A stretch of DNA of 64,000 nucleotides from positions 2,672,001 to 2,736,000 of the forward strand of contig NZ_CP067377.1 in NCBI RefSeq assembly GCF_019565455.1, read 5' to 3'. Below the pieces are notes generated by a model, which did no database searches, was not told the DNA's origin, and saw only the letters and a list, made by a program, of their open reading frames with translations. The translations under genes and the position numbers were made by a program. Positions 11,801-22,230 of the stretch are shown here, one piece after another (position 1 is the first letter of the stretch; each line of letters begins with the position of its first letter). The stretch is from Flavobacterium oreochromis. GTDB lineage: Bacteria > Bacteroidota > Bacteroidia > Flavobacteriales > Flavobacteriaceae.

Positions 11801-13352
11801 AAATACCTTATTTAAATACAGACTATAATTTTGGAAACAATTCTATAGTAGAAGTTACAGAAAATCAATTTTCATTCAGAGATATACAGGTTACAGACTC
11901 TAAATTCAGAACAAAAGGAGTTATGGAAGGTTGGGTGAAACATACTAAATTAAGTGATTGGTATTTAAATTTTAATATTAATTCTGATCGTATTGTTGTA
12001 CTTGATACAAAAGACCATGAAGGAGCCTTGTATTATGGAACAGCTTACATGGATGGAACAGCAAGTATTAAAGGACCTACAAATGCCTTAGTTATTAATG
12101 TTGATGCTACTTCAGCAGAAGGATCTTCTTTAAAAATACCAATTAATGATGATCAGGCTAGTTCTGAAAAAAATTACATAAAATTTGTAAATTCTAAAAC
12201 AACGAATCATAACGTTAAAAATATAGATAAAGATTATAACGGTTTAGAATTAAATTTTGAGCTAGATATTACTCCAGTTGCAGAAATAGAAGTAATTATT
12301 AATAAAAATAATGGTCATGGACTAAAAGGTCGTGGTCGTGGTTCTCTATTAATGGAAATTAATACTCTAGGTAAATTTAATATGTGGGGCGATTTTCAGG
12401 TATATGATGGAGTATACAATTTTAAATACGGAGGTTTTATAGATAAAAAAATAAAAGTTAAAAATGGAGGTTACATTTCTTGGGATGGAGATCCCTTAAA
12501 TGCAAGTTTAAATATGGAAGCAGTTTATAAAACGGAAGCTAATCCTTCTATACTATTAGATAACCCTAATTTTAATAAAAAAGTACCTACAGAAGTAGTA
12601 ATTAAGTTAACAGATAAGTTAACTAATCCAACACCTGAAATTTTTATAAATTTTCCAACCGTAAGTTCAGTACTCCGTTCGGAAATAGACTATAAACTAA
12701 ATGATTTTGATACACGTCAAAAACAAGCATTGTCCTTAATTTCATCAGGAACTTTCCTATCAGATAAAGGAGTCGTAGAAAATGTAATTAGCGGTAATAT
12801 TTTAGAACGAGCTAATAGCTTATTTGATGACTTATTTGCTAATGACGATCGTTTTAAACTAGGACTTAATTATGTTCAAAACGATAGACTTAATCAAGAA
12901 ACCACAACAGGAGGACGTGTTGGATTTACCGTTTCAACACAAATAAGCGATAAAATTACAATTAATGGTAAGTTTGGTGTGCCTGTTGGAGGAATTAATG
13001 AATCAGTTGTAGTGGGCGATGTAGAAGTACAGTTACGCTTAAATGAAGACGGTTCGTTAAAAGCTCGTGTGTTTAATCGGGAAAATGATATAACTTATTT
13101 AGGTCAAGGAGGAATAGGCTATACACAAGGATTAGGAGTAAGCTATGAAGTTGATTTTAATACTTTTAAAGAATTAATGTATAAGGTTTTTAACTCTAAA
13201 AAGGTTAGAGATAAAAGAAAAACAGATCAGCCAAAAGATCAAATCCCTGATTCTGATTTATTACCCGAAATCATCCAGTTTACAGAAAAAAGACAAAAAA
13301 ATCTTCTGAAAAACCAAAAGAAGATGAGGATAGAATTCCAGAGCTAAATTAG
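8810..13352 (+). CDS. tamB: Translocation and assembly module protein TamB-like (DUF490/AsmA-like), two frame breaks
   Basis: Very large inner-membrane-anchored protein (about 1,510 residues after joining) of the TamB/AsmA-like bridge family, which spans the periplasm and acts in outer-membrane assembly or lipid transport. A single N-terminal membrane anchor (about residues 22-45) is followed by 'MPSVQTKLGQYATEVLNKEF', a typical start, and long beta-rich repeats. The conserved C-terminal block has 'INTLGKFNMWGDFQVYDGVYNFKYGG' type sequence (about 12360-12435) and 'SALSLISSG'-like 'QALSLISSG'. Frame breaks: near 11690 (where 'FLPQ' passes into 'GADIITNIRGLASGSAKFEG') and at A7 13295-13301; the second correction gives a natural acidic tail ending at 13352. 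The start is unsure: the frame opens at 8792 and the first usable codon is TTG at 8810. Divergent from tsaD. Confidence 0.85.
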
Positions 13353-13522
13353 TTGTTTATTTCTACAAAAAGTGGTAACTTAGATTCTGATTGAGTATTT
13401 TTTATAATCCTCTTTACTTTTATGATTGTAAAAAATACTTAAAAATTAATATAAAATAATATTTATCATTTTTAAGTAAAACTAGTCTTAGTAACTTTAC
13501 TTATTAAGAAAACCCATTTTTA

Positions 13523-14510
13523 ATGTCAAATAATAATATAAAAAAATAGGTGTCTTAACCTCTGGTGGAGACTCCCCAGGAATGAATGCGGCCATTCGAT
13601 CTGTTGTAAGAGCATGTGCCTTTTATAATATAAAGTGTGTAGGTATTTATAGAGGGTATCAAGGTCTTATAGAAGGTGATTTTAAAGAAATGGGACCTCG
13701 TTCAGTTAATCATATTATTGATAAAGGCGGTACAATACTAAAATCTGCTCGTTCTAACGATTTTAGAACTTTGGAAGGGAGACAATTAGCTTATCAAAAA
13801 ATTAAAGAAGCTCAAATAGATGCTTTAGTAGTAATAGGAGGAGATGGAACTTTTACTGGAGCAGAAGTTTTTAATAAAGAATTTCATTTTCCTGTTATGG
13901 GGATTCCAGGAACCATTGATAATGATATTTATGGAACTAGCCATACACTAGGATATGATACTGCCTTGAATACCGTAGTAGAAGCTATTGATAAAATTAG
14001 AGACACAGCCAGTTCTCATAATCGACTTTTTTTTGTAGAAGTAATGGGGCGTGACGCGGACATATTGCCCTAAATGCAGGAATAGGAGCAGGCGCAGAAG
14101 AAATTCTTATTCCAGAAGAAGATTTAGGATTAGATAGATTGCTAGAATCATTAAAAAGAAGTAAAGCTTCAGGGAAATCCTCTAGTATAGTAGTCGTTTC
14201 AGAAGGAGATAAAATAGGAAAAAATGTTTTTGAACTAAAAGAATATGTTGAAGAAAACTTACCAGAATACGATGTTAGAGTTTCTGTATTAGGACATATG
14301 CAACGAGGTGGATCACCCTCTTGCTTTGATAGAGTTTTAGCTGCTCGTTTAGGAGTAAAAGCAGTAGAATCCCTTTTAGAAGGAAAATCAAACTATATGG
14401 TTGGATTATTAGATGACAAAGTAGCTTTAACCCCTCTAGAACAAGCTATAAAAGGAAGCTCTAAAATTGATCAAGAACTCCTTAAAGTATCAGATATCAT
14501 GTCTATCTAA
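13523..14510 (+). CDS. pfkA: ATP-dependent 6-phosphofructokinase PfkA (two frame breaks)
   Basis: Glycolytic enzyme converting fructose 6-phosphate and ATP to fructose 1,6-bisphosphate. Reading from ATG 13523 gives 'MSNNNIKK', then after a one-base correction in the A7 run at 13540-13546 '[20 protein letters not shown]', the ATP-binding start of the family. 'GGDGTFTGA' and the catalytic '[10 protein letters not shown]' are present. A second break near 14056 is fixed by one G, giving '[15 protein letters not shown]' in place of a stop. The C-terminal part has '[17 protein letters not shown]'. The length after joining is about 329 residues, normal for PfkA. The Gly at the ATP site suggests an ATP-dependent rather than PPi-dependent enzyme. 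Followed 83 bases later by gapA. Confidence 0.92.
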
Positions 14511-14593
14511 TATCTTATGAAGATTAAAAAACAACAATATACTATATGATAATGAGAAGATAAGTGGTTGTAAAAGAATTAAAAAAATAAAAT

Positions 14594-15591
<998 letters not shown>

Positions 15592-15611
15592 CTAAAATTA
15601 TTATTTTTATC

Positions 15612-15642
15612 TCCCGTTTCTCTTGATGAAACGGGATTTTTT
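15612..15642 (+). terminator. Rho-independent terminator after gapA
   Basis: Stem 'tcccgtttc' (15612-15620) and 'gaaacggga' (15628-15636) with a 7-base loop, followed by TTTTTT. It starts 20 bases after the gapA stop. Confidence 0.88.
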
Positions 15643-15791
15643 ATTATCATTAAAACCATTTTTAGATAGTATTTTATTGTATTAAAAATTCCAGGAAAAA
15701 AAACATATCTAAAATAAATATTATAAAAAGAGTTTGTTAAATCTAATTACTTCATTATTAATGTTTAGCAAGCTATTAAAAAATTATACAA

Positions 15792-16643
15792 ATGAAATTA
15801 ATAATAGACAGTGGTTCAACAAAGGCAGATTGGATTGCAATAGATGAATTAGGAAATGTTTTGTTTTCTACGCATACATTAGGCCTAAATCCAGAAATTT
15901 TAACAGAAACAGAAGTTTTAAAACGCTTAAATGATAATTCAGAGTTAAGTATAAATAGAGAAAACGTTTCTTTTCTGTATTTTTATGGAGCAGGGTGTGG
16001 AACAAGTAGAATGAAAGATTTTCTCGCTTGTATTTTTGAAAAATATTTTTTAAATGCAAAAATTAGCGTTTATGAAGATACATATGCAGCTGTATATGCA
16101 ACAACATTAAAAGGAGAAAAGGCTATTGTTAGTATTTTAGGGACAGGATCTAATTGTAGTTATTTTGATGGACAAATTTTACATCAAAAAGTAGAATCAT
16201 TAGGATATATTGTAATGGATGATTGCTCAGGTAATCGTTTTGGACGCCATTTATTAAGAGGATATTATTATAATAAGATGCCTAAAAAATTAGCAGAAAT
16301 TTTTGAAACTTCTTATGATTTAGACCCAGATGTTATTAAGCAAAATTTATATAAAGAAGCTAATCCAAATGCTTATTTGGCCTCATTTACAGCGTTTTTA
16401 ATAAAACATAAAGAAGACTCATTTTGTCAACAAATTATAAAAGAAGAAATAGAGTCTTTTGTAGAAAATAATATCAAACAGTTTGAGGATTATAAAGAAT
16501 TACCTAATCACTTTATTGGGTCTGTAGCTTATTTTTTACAAGATGAAATAAAATCTGTTCTTACAAAACATCATATAAAAATTGGTAAAATTTTACAAAA
16601 ACCAATAGATGGTTTAATTGCTTATCATTTACAAACCAATTAA
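15792..16643 (+). CDS. BadF/BadG/BcrA/BcrD-type ATPase, probable N-acetylglucosamine kinase
   Basis: ASKHA-fold kinase of 283 residues. The start 'MKLIIDSGSTKADWIAID' is the phosphate-1 motif of the BadF/BcrA family, with 'ISILGTGSNCSYFDG'-like phosphate-2 sequence near residue 113 and 'GYIVMDDCSGNRFGRHLLRGY' near 138. Proteins of this length in Bacteroidota usually phosphorylate amino sugars such as N-acetylglucosamine, so that role is inferred rather than shown. The longer, genuine 2-hydroxyacyl-CoA dehydratase activators carry Fe-S cysteines that are absent here. The stop at 16643 lies 3 bases before mgsA, so the two are likely co-transcribed. Confidence 0.82.
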   Translation: MKLIIDSGSTKADWIAIDELGNVLFSTHTLGLNPEILTETEVLKRLNDNSELSINRENVSFLYFYGAGCGTSRMKDFLACIFEKYFLNAKISVYEDTYAAVYATTLKGEKAIVSILGTGSNCSYFDGQILHQKVESLGYIVMDDCSGNRFGRHLLRGYYYNKMPKKLAEIFETSYDLDPDVIKQNLYKEANPNAYLASFTAFLIKHKEDSFCQQIIKEEIESFVENNIKQFEDYKELPNHFIGSVAYFLQDEIKSVLTKHHIKIGKILQKPIDGLIAYHLQTN

Positions 16644-16646
16644 AAA

Positions 16647-17016
16647 ATGGAAATAGCACTAATTGCCCATGATGGGAAAAAAAGCAGACATGGTTCAGTT
16701 TGTAAATAGAAATTTAAATTTACTTTCAAGAGAAGGTATAAAAGTTGTTGCAACTGGTACAACAGGAGGAAAAGTAGAGGCAACCGGAATTAAAGTTAAA
16801 AAACTTTTAAGTGGTCCTTTAGGAGGAGATGCACAAATAGCAGCTAGAGTTGCTATAGGAAAATGTAACATGGTTTTGTTTTTTAAAGATCCAATGAGTA
16901 GCCATCCGCATGAACCTGATATTAATATGCTTATAAGAATTTGCGATGTTCATAATGTGCCTTTAGCAACTAATGAAGCAACTGCACAGTTGTTATTAGA
17001 TGCCATAGACAAATAA
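16647..17016 (+). CDS. mgsA: Methylglyoxal synthase (one frame break)
   Basis: Converts dihydroxyacetone phosphate to methylglyoxal and phosphate, a bypass that relieves sugar-phosphate stress. From ATG 16647 the protein reads 'MEIALIAHDGKK', and after removing one A from the A7 run at about 16677-16683 continues 'ADMVQFVNRNLNLLS'. The substrate-binding 'ATGTTGGKVEATGI' and catalytic 'SGPLGGDAQIAARVA' (Asp) and 'FFKDPMSSHPHEPDI' are all present. The total is about 123 residues, a normal small form. The position after pfkA, gapA and a sugar kinase fits a triose-phosphate overflow role. Confidence 0.93.
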
Positions 17017-17209
17017 AGATGTGAAAATAGTTATTACTTAAGGATACATTATTTTATTCATCTCTTATGTTTTTTTAAAAAAAAGATTTATATTGGTATA
17101 GTGCTTGTTTTTAGTGAAATATATGCTGTTTATAGTAAGTTTATAAAAAATAAGCTAATAAATAAAGTAATTTAATAAGTAAACAATAACCAATAAAAAA
17201 CTTACATCT

Positions 17210-17781
17210 ATGAATAAAATAGTTCTTTTATTTAGTTTTTTTCTACTGAATTTAACAATTCAAGCACAAAAGAAGAAATCAACTGATAATACAAGTTCCA
17301 ATCTTTTATTAGCTAAAAATGGAGAAGCTAGTGTTGTATTAAATAAGAAAAGAGATATGTGTTTAGTTGTTTTAAAAGATAGTATACTTTTAACCAAAAA
17401 CAAGCCTGATCTTATCCCTAATACTATTAAGATTAATCAGTTAAAAGTTAAAAATAGTATATTTTACCATGTAAGTTGGAAATCTATTGAAAAAAAGAGA
17501 CTTCATTACGTAAAGAATTAGCTACCTTAACTGAAAATCAGATTTGGAATCCTTTAAATAAAACACTTTTAATAGCTAATACAGAAAAATCAATAGATAT
17601 AACAGAAATAGAATATTTGGATAGATTAAAGACGACTTCACAAACTATTTCTAAAAAGAGAAATGAAGGCTATTTGTTTACGTTATTGTCTAATGGTGAT
17701 TTTAGTTTAAGTAATAAGACAATGACAACCAAGTATGCTTATAATGATAGGACTAGTAAATATGAACCTTTTAGAAAATAA
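17210..17781 (+). CDS. Hypothetical secreted protein (one frame break)
   Basis: Not a family I recognise. The start 'MNKIVLLFSFFLLNLTIQAQ' is a standard signal peptide ending in AQ, a common flavobacterial cleavage pattern, followed by a lysine- and serine-rich stretch. The frame breaks near 17495-17500 in an A7 run ('gaaaaaaagaga'). With a one-base shift the protein continues 'TSLRKELATLTENQIWNPLN' and ends 'YAYNDRTSKYEPFRK' at 17781, giving about 190 residues. It stands alone in a 900-base gap between mgsA and a convergent minus-strand gene, and is closed by the hairpin at 17826-17862. Probably periplasmic or surface-exposed. Confidence 0.65.
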
Positions 17782-17825
17782 ATAGTAAAAATTAGTATTT
17801 AAAAGAAAAAATAAATTTAAAAAAT

Positions 17826-17862
17826 AAGTCCATTCTAAAAATATTTTATTTAGAATGGACTT
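17826..17862. terminator. Bidirectional terminator between convergent genes
   Basis: Perfect 14-bp inverted repeat 'aagtccattctaaa' / 'tttagaatggactt' with a 9-base AT loop. It lies between the plus-strand secreted protein (stop 17781) and the minus-strand OmpA-domain gene (stop 17920), so it can end both transcripts. Confidence 0.75.
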
Positions 17863-17919
17863 AGTATTTAACAATCTGTATCGATTATTTAGAACTAGTC
17901 ACAAGCACAAGAAAAGCTA

Positions 17920-19375
17920 TTACATATCAGATAAAAAAGATACTTTTTTTACTGTTACTTCATTACCTTCTGAAATCACCTTACTATTTTTAGATTTTAT
18001 TTCAATCTGTTTTTCATGTTTATCATTTTTTCTGATACACCCTTTCGTTTGAAAGTTCTGTAAATTAATGCTTATCTCTTTTGTTTTTAATTCACTACCT
18101 GCTAGGGTCTGGTAGAGCATGGCACTATTATCGTATTCATTATATCTAAATTCTATAGTAGTACGACGGTTTTTAGCGTGTTGTTGTTCATTAGTGGCAT
18201 TTTTTGTTGCATTTCGAGCTTCTCCAAATCCTCGTATTTTGATGAGTTCATCTTTTAAACCTTTGTATAATAAATAATCTTTTACACTTTGTGCTCTTTT
18301 TTCGGATAAATTTTGATTATAGTCCAGATTGCCTTGTTCATCAGCATGACCTTCTAATATGATATCAAGAAAAGGATTGTATAATAAAAAATCAATTAAT
18401 ATATCAAGGGTTTTCTTAGCTTCTGGTATTAGGTCGTACCTGTCGTATTTAAAATATGCGGTTTGTGTTACTTTTCGTGAGGTAACGCGTAGATCTTTTA
18501 ATAATGTTTTACCATCTTCAAAAATATAAAAGGTATCTATACTGTCTTTTATTTCTATATTTTTGAAGTGACAGGAATGATAATTTCTTTTGTTTATGTC
18601 AGGGGTTCCTACTTTTGAGGCTGTAGTATTTTGTGGTATTTCAGGTATTTGATTTTTAAATTCTGGTTTTATTCGTAAATATCGAGCATGTATATAATCA
18701 CCGTTAGGATCTTGTATATATTTACCATTAGGTAATTTTACTTTTACATAAAACTCCATTACATGATTAGGGAATGAGTGTTTACCGTACCATATACTCG
18801 TATTATTAATTTCAATGTTTATTTCTCCGTCAGTAACTTTAACGTTTGTAATGGTTCTTGTTAAAGGGTCAGAAGCTAATGTTTTGTGGGCATATATTTC
18901 TATTGTAAGATAAGGATATCCGTTTATACCTTCAGTGTCTAGATTAAGGTATACTTTTTCACCATAAGCAAAAATTTTTTCTTTTCCTGCAGGAGTACCA
19001 TCGCCGCTTACGCTCCATTTACTTTTTATAATTCTAGGGAGGCAATATCCGTATATATATAATCCAGTATGATTTTTTTAGCACTATTTCTATTGCCAGA
19101 TAAACTGGCTTCAAGGAAATAACAATAACCACATAGTTTTTTGGGAATCTTGATTCCGTAAAGCATAGAGCCGTTAAGAGCCGTTTTTTTAAGTATTGTT
19201 TTTTTATTACCTTCTTGCTATATCCAAAAAACATTTTGTTGTTTTTGTTTTTCGGTAGTTTCTTTTAACCATTCTATATTAAACCAGATAAATTCATCAG
19301 GAACTATAGTTAATGATTCATTAGGGGTAGATTGTTTTTCAAAAATTGGACCTTTTACATAATGTATTTTTTTTT
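17920..19375 (-). CDS. OmpA C-terminal domain protein, probable T6SS-associated partner of the DUF4280 protein (amber codon and one frame break)
   Basis: Protein of about 485 residues after joining. The C-terminal third is an OmpA/MotB peptidoglycan-binding domain: 'YFKYDRYDLIPEAKKTLDIL', 'LEGHADEQGNLDYNQNLSEK' and 'RAQSVKDYLL', 'GEARNATKNATNEQQHAKNR' and 'RTTIEF'. Upstream are beta-rich regions with 'TGLYIYGYCLPRIIKSKWS' and 'GEKVYLNLDTEGINGYPYLT'. There is no signal peptide, unlike a normal outer-membrane OmpA protein. The frame is interrupted by an in-frame TAG (19218-19220, between 'NVFWI' and 'QEGNKKTIL') and by a one-base slip at T7 19073-19079. The start is unresolved because the likely N-terminus 'KKIHYVKGPIFEKQ' lies behind an A9 run at 19367-19375. 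It follows a PAAR-like gene by about 20 bases. Function in secretion is inferred from that pairing. Confidence 0.72.
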
Positions 19376-19396
19376 ATTCCTCCACTTATAGCTTAA

Positions 19397-19901
19397 TTAT
19401 TTTTGAGGATTTTCAAATGCTATTTCTATACCATCATGTTTAGGCTGTTTTTCGTATATTTTTCATAAGTTTATAAGTGGATTTATTTTGCCTTATTACA
19501 TCTTTATTAACATTTTTGAAATTTTGTAGACTTGCTTCTGTTCGTTGTCCATGGTCTATAATTTCAATACAAGGAGTACCTGCTATAGCACATACTGTTT
19601 TACTGGTTTCTATAATCATATTTCCTCCATTGCTGAGGGTTACATTTTTATAAAAATCTTTCCATTCTGTTATCATGGGTTTGCATGGGGGAGGTGGATT
19701 TCCCATTTTTGGACAGTTACCAAAGGTGTTTTTTTCAAAAGTAGAACTGCCTATTTCTTTTGTAGTTACAATTAGTTTTTTAGTACCTTCTTTGTCGTTA
19801 GCATATTCTTTCTGGTGGGATAGAACCTTGATTTTGTCTGTAGTTTGACCAAATTGACATTTGCATATAGCACCTTGTACTACAATGTGTTTTTCTGCCA
19901 T
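19397..19901 (-). CDS. DUF4280 domain protein (PAAR-like spike protein)
   Basis: Small protein with the DUF4280 PAAR-like fold, thought to cap the VgrG spike of type VI secretion systems and carry effectors, especially in Bacteroidota (T6SS subtype iii). Cysteine pattern 'GAICKCQFG' at the start, 'NCPKMGNPPPPCKPMITEW' in the centre and 'VCAIAGTPCIEIIDHGQ' toward the end are diagnostic. The uncorrected frame stops at 19440 (153 residues). Removing one A near 19460 replaces the last five or so codons and extends it to 'YEKQPKHDGIEIAFENPQK' with stop at 19397, which I consider likelier. It lies just upstream of the OmpA-domain gene. No Hcp, VgrG or sheath gene is in the window, so this would be an orphan spike/effector module. 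Confidence 0.8.
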
Positions 19902-20270
19902 AATTGTTAATTTTAGTTTAGTTTAGTTGAATTGTAAAAATAGTTTTTATTGACTGTCTTTAAAAATTAATTTTTTCTTTTATTTGTTGTTTTTAGATGT
20001 TTGTTTAAAGGCTCAATAGTAATTAGAAGAAAGATTTCTTTTTAAGAGAACTCTTTTAAAATTGAACGTTAATAAATGAAAAATGTATTTAAATTAGTTA
20101 AAGAAACATTTTATTAATATTAAATATATTTTTATTATTTATGAAGGTAAATGGTAATTTTTAAATTAAGGGAAAAAAGAGATAAGGGTGATAGATAAAA
20201 GGTCTAATAAAAAGATTATATGTAGAGAAATTTTAATGTTAGCAGAGTTTAATTAAAGAAAAGGCTGTTT
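19902..20270. other. Gap without recognisable gene
   Basis: AT-rich 369 bases upstream of the DUF4280 gene and downstream of the TIGR02757 gene. No reading frame with family features, no repeat copy and no strong hairpin was found. It probably contains the promoter of the DUF4280/OmpA pair. Confidence 0.5.
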
Positions 20271-21044
20271 TTAAAACCCTTCAAAAACGCCTAATCCGAA
20301 TAAAGCAAAATCATATTTTACAGGATCTTTTGGATCCATTAAACGTAAATTAAGGTCTAATTCATGTAATGCTTTAGCATCGTTTTGTTTACGACTTAAA
20401 AGACCTAATTTTCGAGCTACATTGCCCGAATGAACATCTAAAGGACAAGATAATGAAGAAGGGGAAATTTGTTTCCATATTCCAAAATCAACCCCAGAAG
20501 AATCTTGTCTACACATCCAGCGTAAAAACATATTAATTCGTTTAGCCGCTGAATTATTTAAAGGATCAGATAAATGTTTTTTAGTTCTTTCTAGATGAGA
20601 AATTTCGAAAAAAATATTTTTTAACTCACTAATTGCTTTTTGTGTAGAATTATTTTTAGTATGCTTTGTAAAGATATTTTCTAAGCCATTATGATGTAAA
20701 TAAATGTGTTGAAGGCTTTTTATAAATTGTATAAAATCCTTTCCATTAAAAGTTCTATGTACAAAAGAATTTAGTTTTTCTAGTTGAGTTGAATTATGAT
20801 TTAGAATAAAATCATAAGGTGAATTACCTAATAAGCTCATCATTTTTTGTGCATTTTTAATAATGATCTTCCGATTGCCCCAAGCGATAGTAGCACTTAA
20901 AAAAGCAGCTATTTCAATATCTTCTTTAATAGTAAAGGAATGAGGAATTTGAATAGGGTCACTTTCTATAAAGTCAGGACGATTATATAAATTTACTTTT
21001 TCGTCTAAAAAATCTTTTAATTCTCTTAATTCCATTTTAATCAA
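20271..21044 (-). CDS. TIGR02757 (DUF2400) family protein
   Basis: Conserved protein of 257 residues, family TIGR02757/DUF2400. Recognisable features are 'DPIQIPHSF' and '[20 protein letters not shown]' at the N-terminal part, '[20 protein letters not shown]' and '[20 protein letters not shown]' in the middle, and '[15 protein letters not shown]' at the end. Family members are widespread in Bacteroidota; sequence features of the middle block recall HhH-GPD-type DNA glycosylases, but activity has not been settled to my knowledge. It overlaps the 3' end of lolD by 8 bases, so the two are translated from one transcript. Its start at 21044 or the Met three codons later (21035) are both possible. 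Confidence 0.85.
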   Translation of the reverse strand: MIKMELRELKDFLDEKVNLYNRPDFIESDPIQIPHSFTIKEDIEIAAFLSATIAWGNRKIIIKNAQKMMSLLGNSPYDFILNHNSTQLEKLNSFVHRTFNGKDFIQFIKSLQHIYLHHNGLENIFTKHTKNNSTQKAISELKNIFFEISHLERTKKHLSDPLNNSAAKRINMFLRWMCRQDSSGVDFGIWKQISPSSLSCPLDVHSGNVARKLGLLSRKQNDAKALHELDLNLRLMDPKDPVKYDFALFGLGVFEGF

Positions 21045-21744
21045 GAACGACTTCTATGTTGTTAATGTCTTTTATATTACCATCTACAATTGTAATTTTT
21101 CGATCAGCCATGTCAGCTAAATCTTCATTATGAGTAACAATAACAAAAGTTTGATTTAGTTCGTCGCGAAGTTTAAAAAATAATTTATGTAAATTTTCTG
21201 CTGTTACCGTATCTAAATTACCAGAAGGTTCATCTGCAAAAATAACTTTTGGTTTATTAATCATCGCTCTAGCTACAGCAACTCGTTGTTGTTCTCCTCC
21301 AGATAATTCCATAGGTTTATGATTCATACGATGTTCTAATCCTAAGTAGGCTAATAGTTTTTTAGCTTCACTCTCTACTTCTGTTTTGCGTCTTTTAGCA
21401 ATATATCCTGGTATACAAACATTTTCTAATGCTGTAAATTCAGGTAGAAGTTGATGGAATTGAAAAATAAAACCAAGATTTAAATTTCGAAACTTAGATA
21501 ATTCTTTATCATTCATTTTTAGAACATCTTGGCCATTAATTTCTAAAGAAGAAGTCAGATTAATACCTTTTCTATTTTTAAAACTAGGTTGGTCTAACGT
21601 ACCTAAGATTTGTAATAAAGTAGTTTTTCCAGCACCAGATGCACCAACTATTGATACAATTTCTCCTTTTCTAATTTGAAGATTAACTCTTTTTAAAACT
21701 TTTAATTGTCCGAAGTATTTATGAATATTAGTTGCTTTAATCAT
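21037..21744 (-). CDS. lolD: ABC transporter ATP-binding protein, LolD-like lipoprotein release factor
   Basis: ATPase subunit of a MacB/LolCDE-type ABC exporter, 235 residues. Walker A '[15 protein letters not shown]' (about residue 33), signature '[15 protein letters not shown]' (about 143), Walker B '[12 protein letters not shown]' and the H-loop '[10 protein letters not shown]' are intact. The start '[20 protein letters not shown]' is typical of LolD, which powers transfer of lipoproteins from the inner membrane to LolA. The cognate permease is not adjacent here, which is common in Bacteroidota, so LolD is assigned by sequence resemblance and could be another MacB-type ATPase. Overlaps the downstream TIGR02757 gene. 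Confidence 0.85.
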   Translation of the reverse strand: MIKATNIHKYFGQLKVLKRVNLQIRKGEIVSIVGASGAGKTTLLQILGTLDQPSFKNRKGINLTSSLEINGQDVLKMNDKELSKFRNLNLGFIFQFHQLLPEFTALENVCIPGYIAKRRKTEVESEAKKLLAYLGLEHRMNHKPMELSGGEQQRVAVARAMINKPKVIFADEPSGNLDTVTAENLHKLFFKLRDELNQTFVIVTHNEDLADMADRKITIVDGNIKDINNIEVVLD

Positions 21745-22197
21745 TCCTGAGTATTTTCACAAATAAACAAAGAATTTTAATGAACTTCAAAAAAAGTTTT
21801 GTTATGCTTGATAATAGATTATCCTTCATTTAATCAAAAAAAGAGTTTATATATTAAAAACAATCTTGAAACATTATGATCTTCGTGTAATTGAAAGTAT
21901 TGAATTGTTATTTCTAAAATTAACTGCATTTACAATTGTAAAATTTTATAGACTATTTTGTTTGTTATCCCTATTAATGATTTTATGTTTTTTTTTGTAA
22001 GTTTTTACTTTTAATTAATTCAGAATATAACATATAAAAAGAGAATTATTGGTTATTTTTTAAATGTTTGATAGTTAGTTTTTTATAATTGTCGGTTTTA
22101 ATAATACGGATTAGTTTTTTTTGCTATGCAAAATATTGATTTAATAACTTTTTGTTAATATTAAGCGTCACGCATTTAGTCTTGTGAAAAAATGTTT
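21745..22197. other. AT-rich intergenic region between divergent genes
   Basis: About 450 bases between lolD (leftward) and the FAD oxidoreductase (rightward). I see no gene. It should hold both promoters; the rightward one ends in the -7-like element at 22198-22205. Confidence 0.5.
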
Positions 22198-22205
22198 TAA
22201 TTTTG
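22198..22205 (+). promoter_or_regulatory. Bacteroidota-type -7 promoter element
   Basis: 'taattttg' fits the Bacteroidota housekeeping -7 consensus TAnnTTTG and lies 26 bases before the ATG of the FAD oxidoreductase. Upstream TTG triplets could form the -33 element, but spacing is not decisive. Confidence 0.5.
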
Positions 22206-22230
22206 TATGCTTACATAATAAATTAAACAA

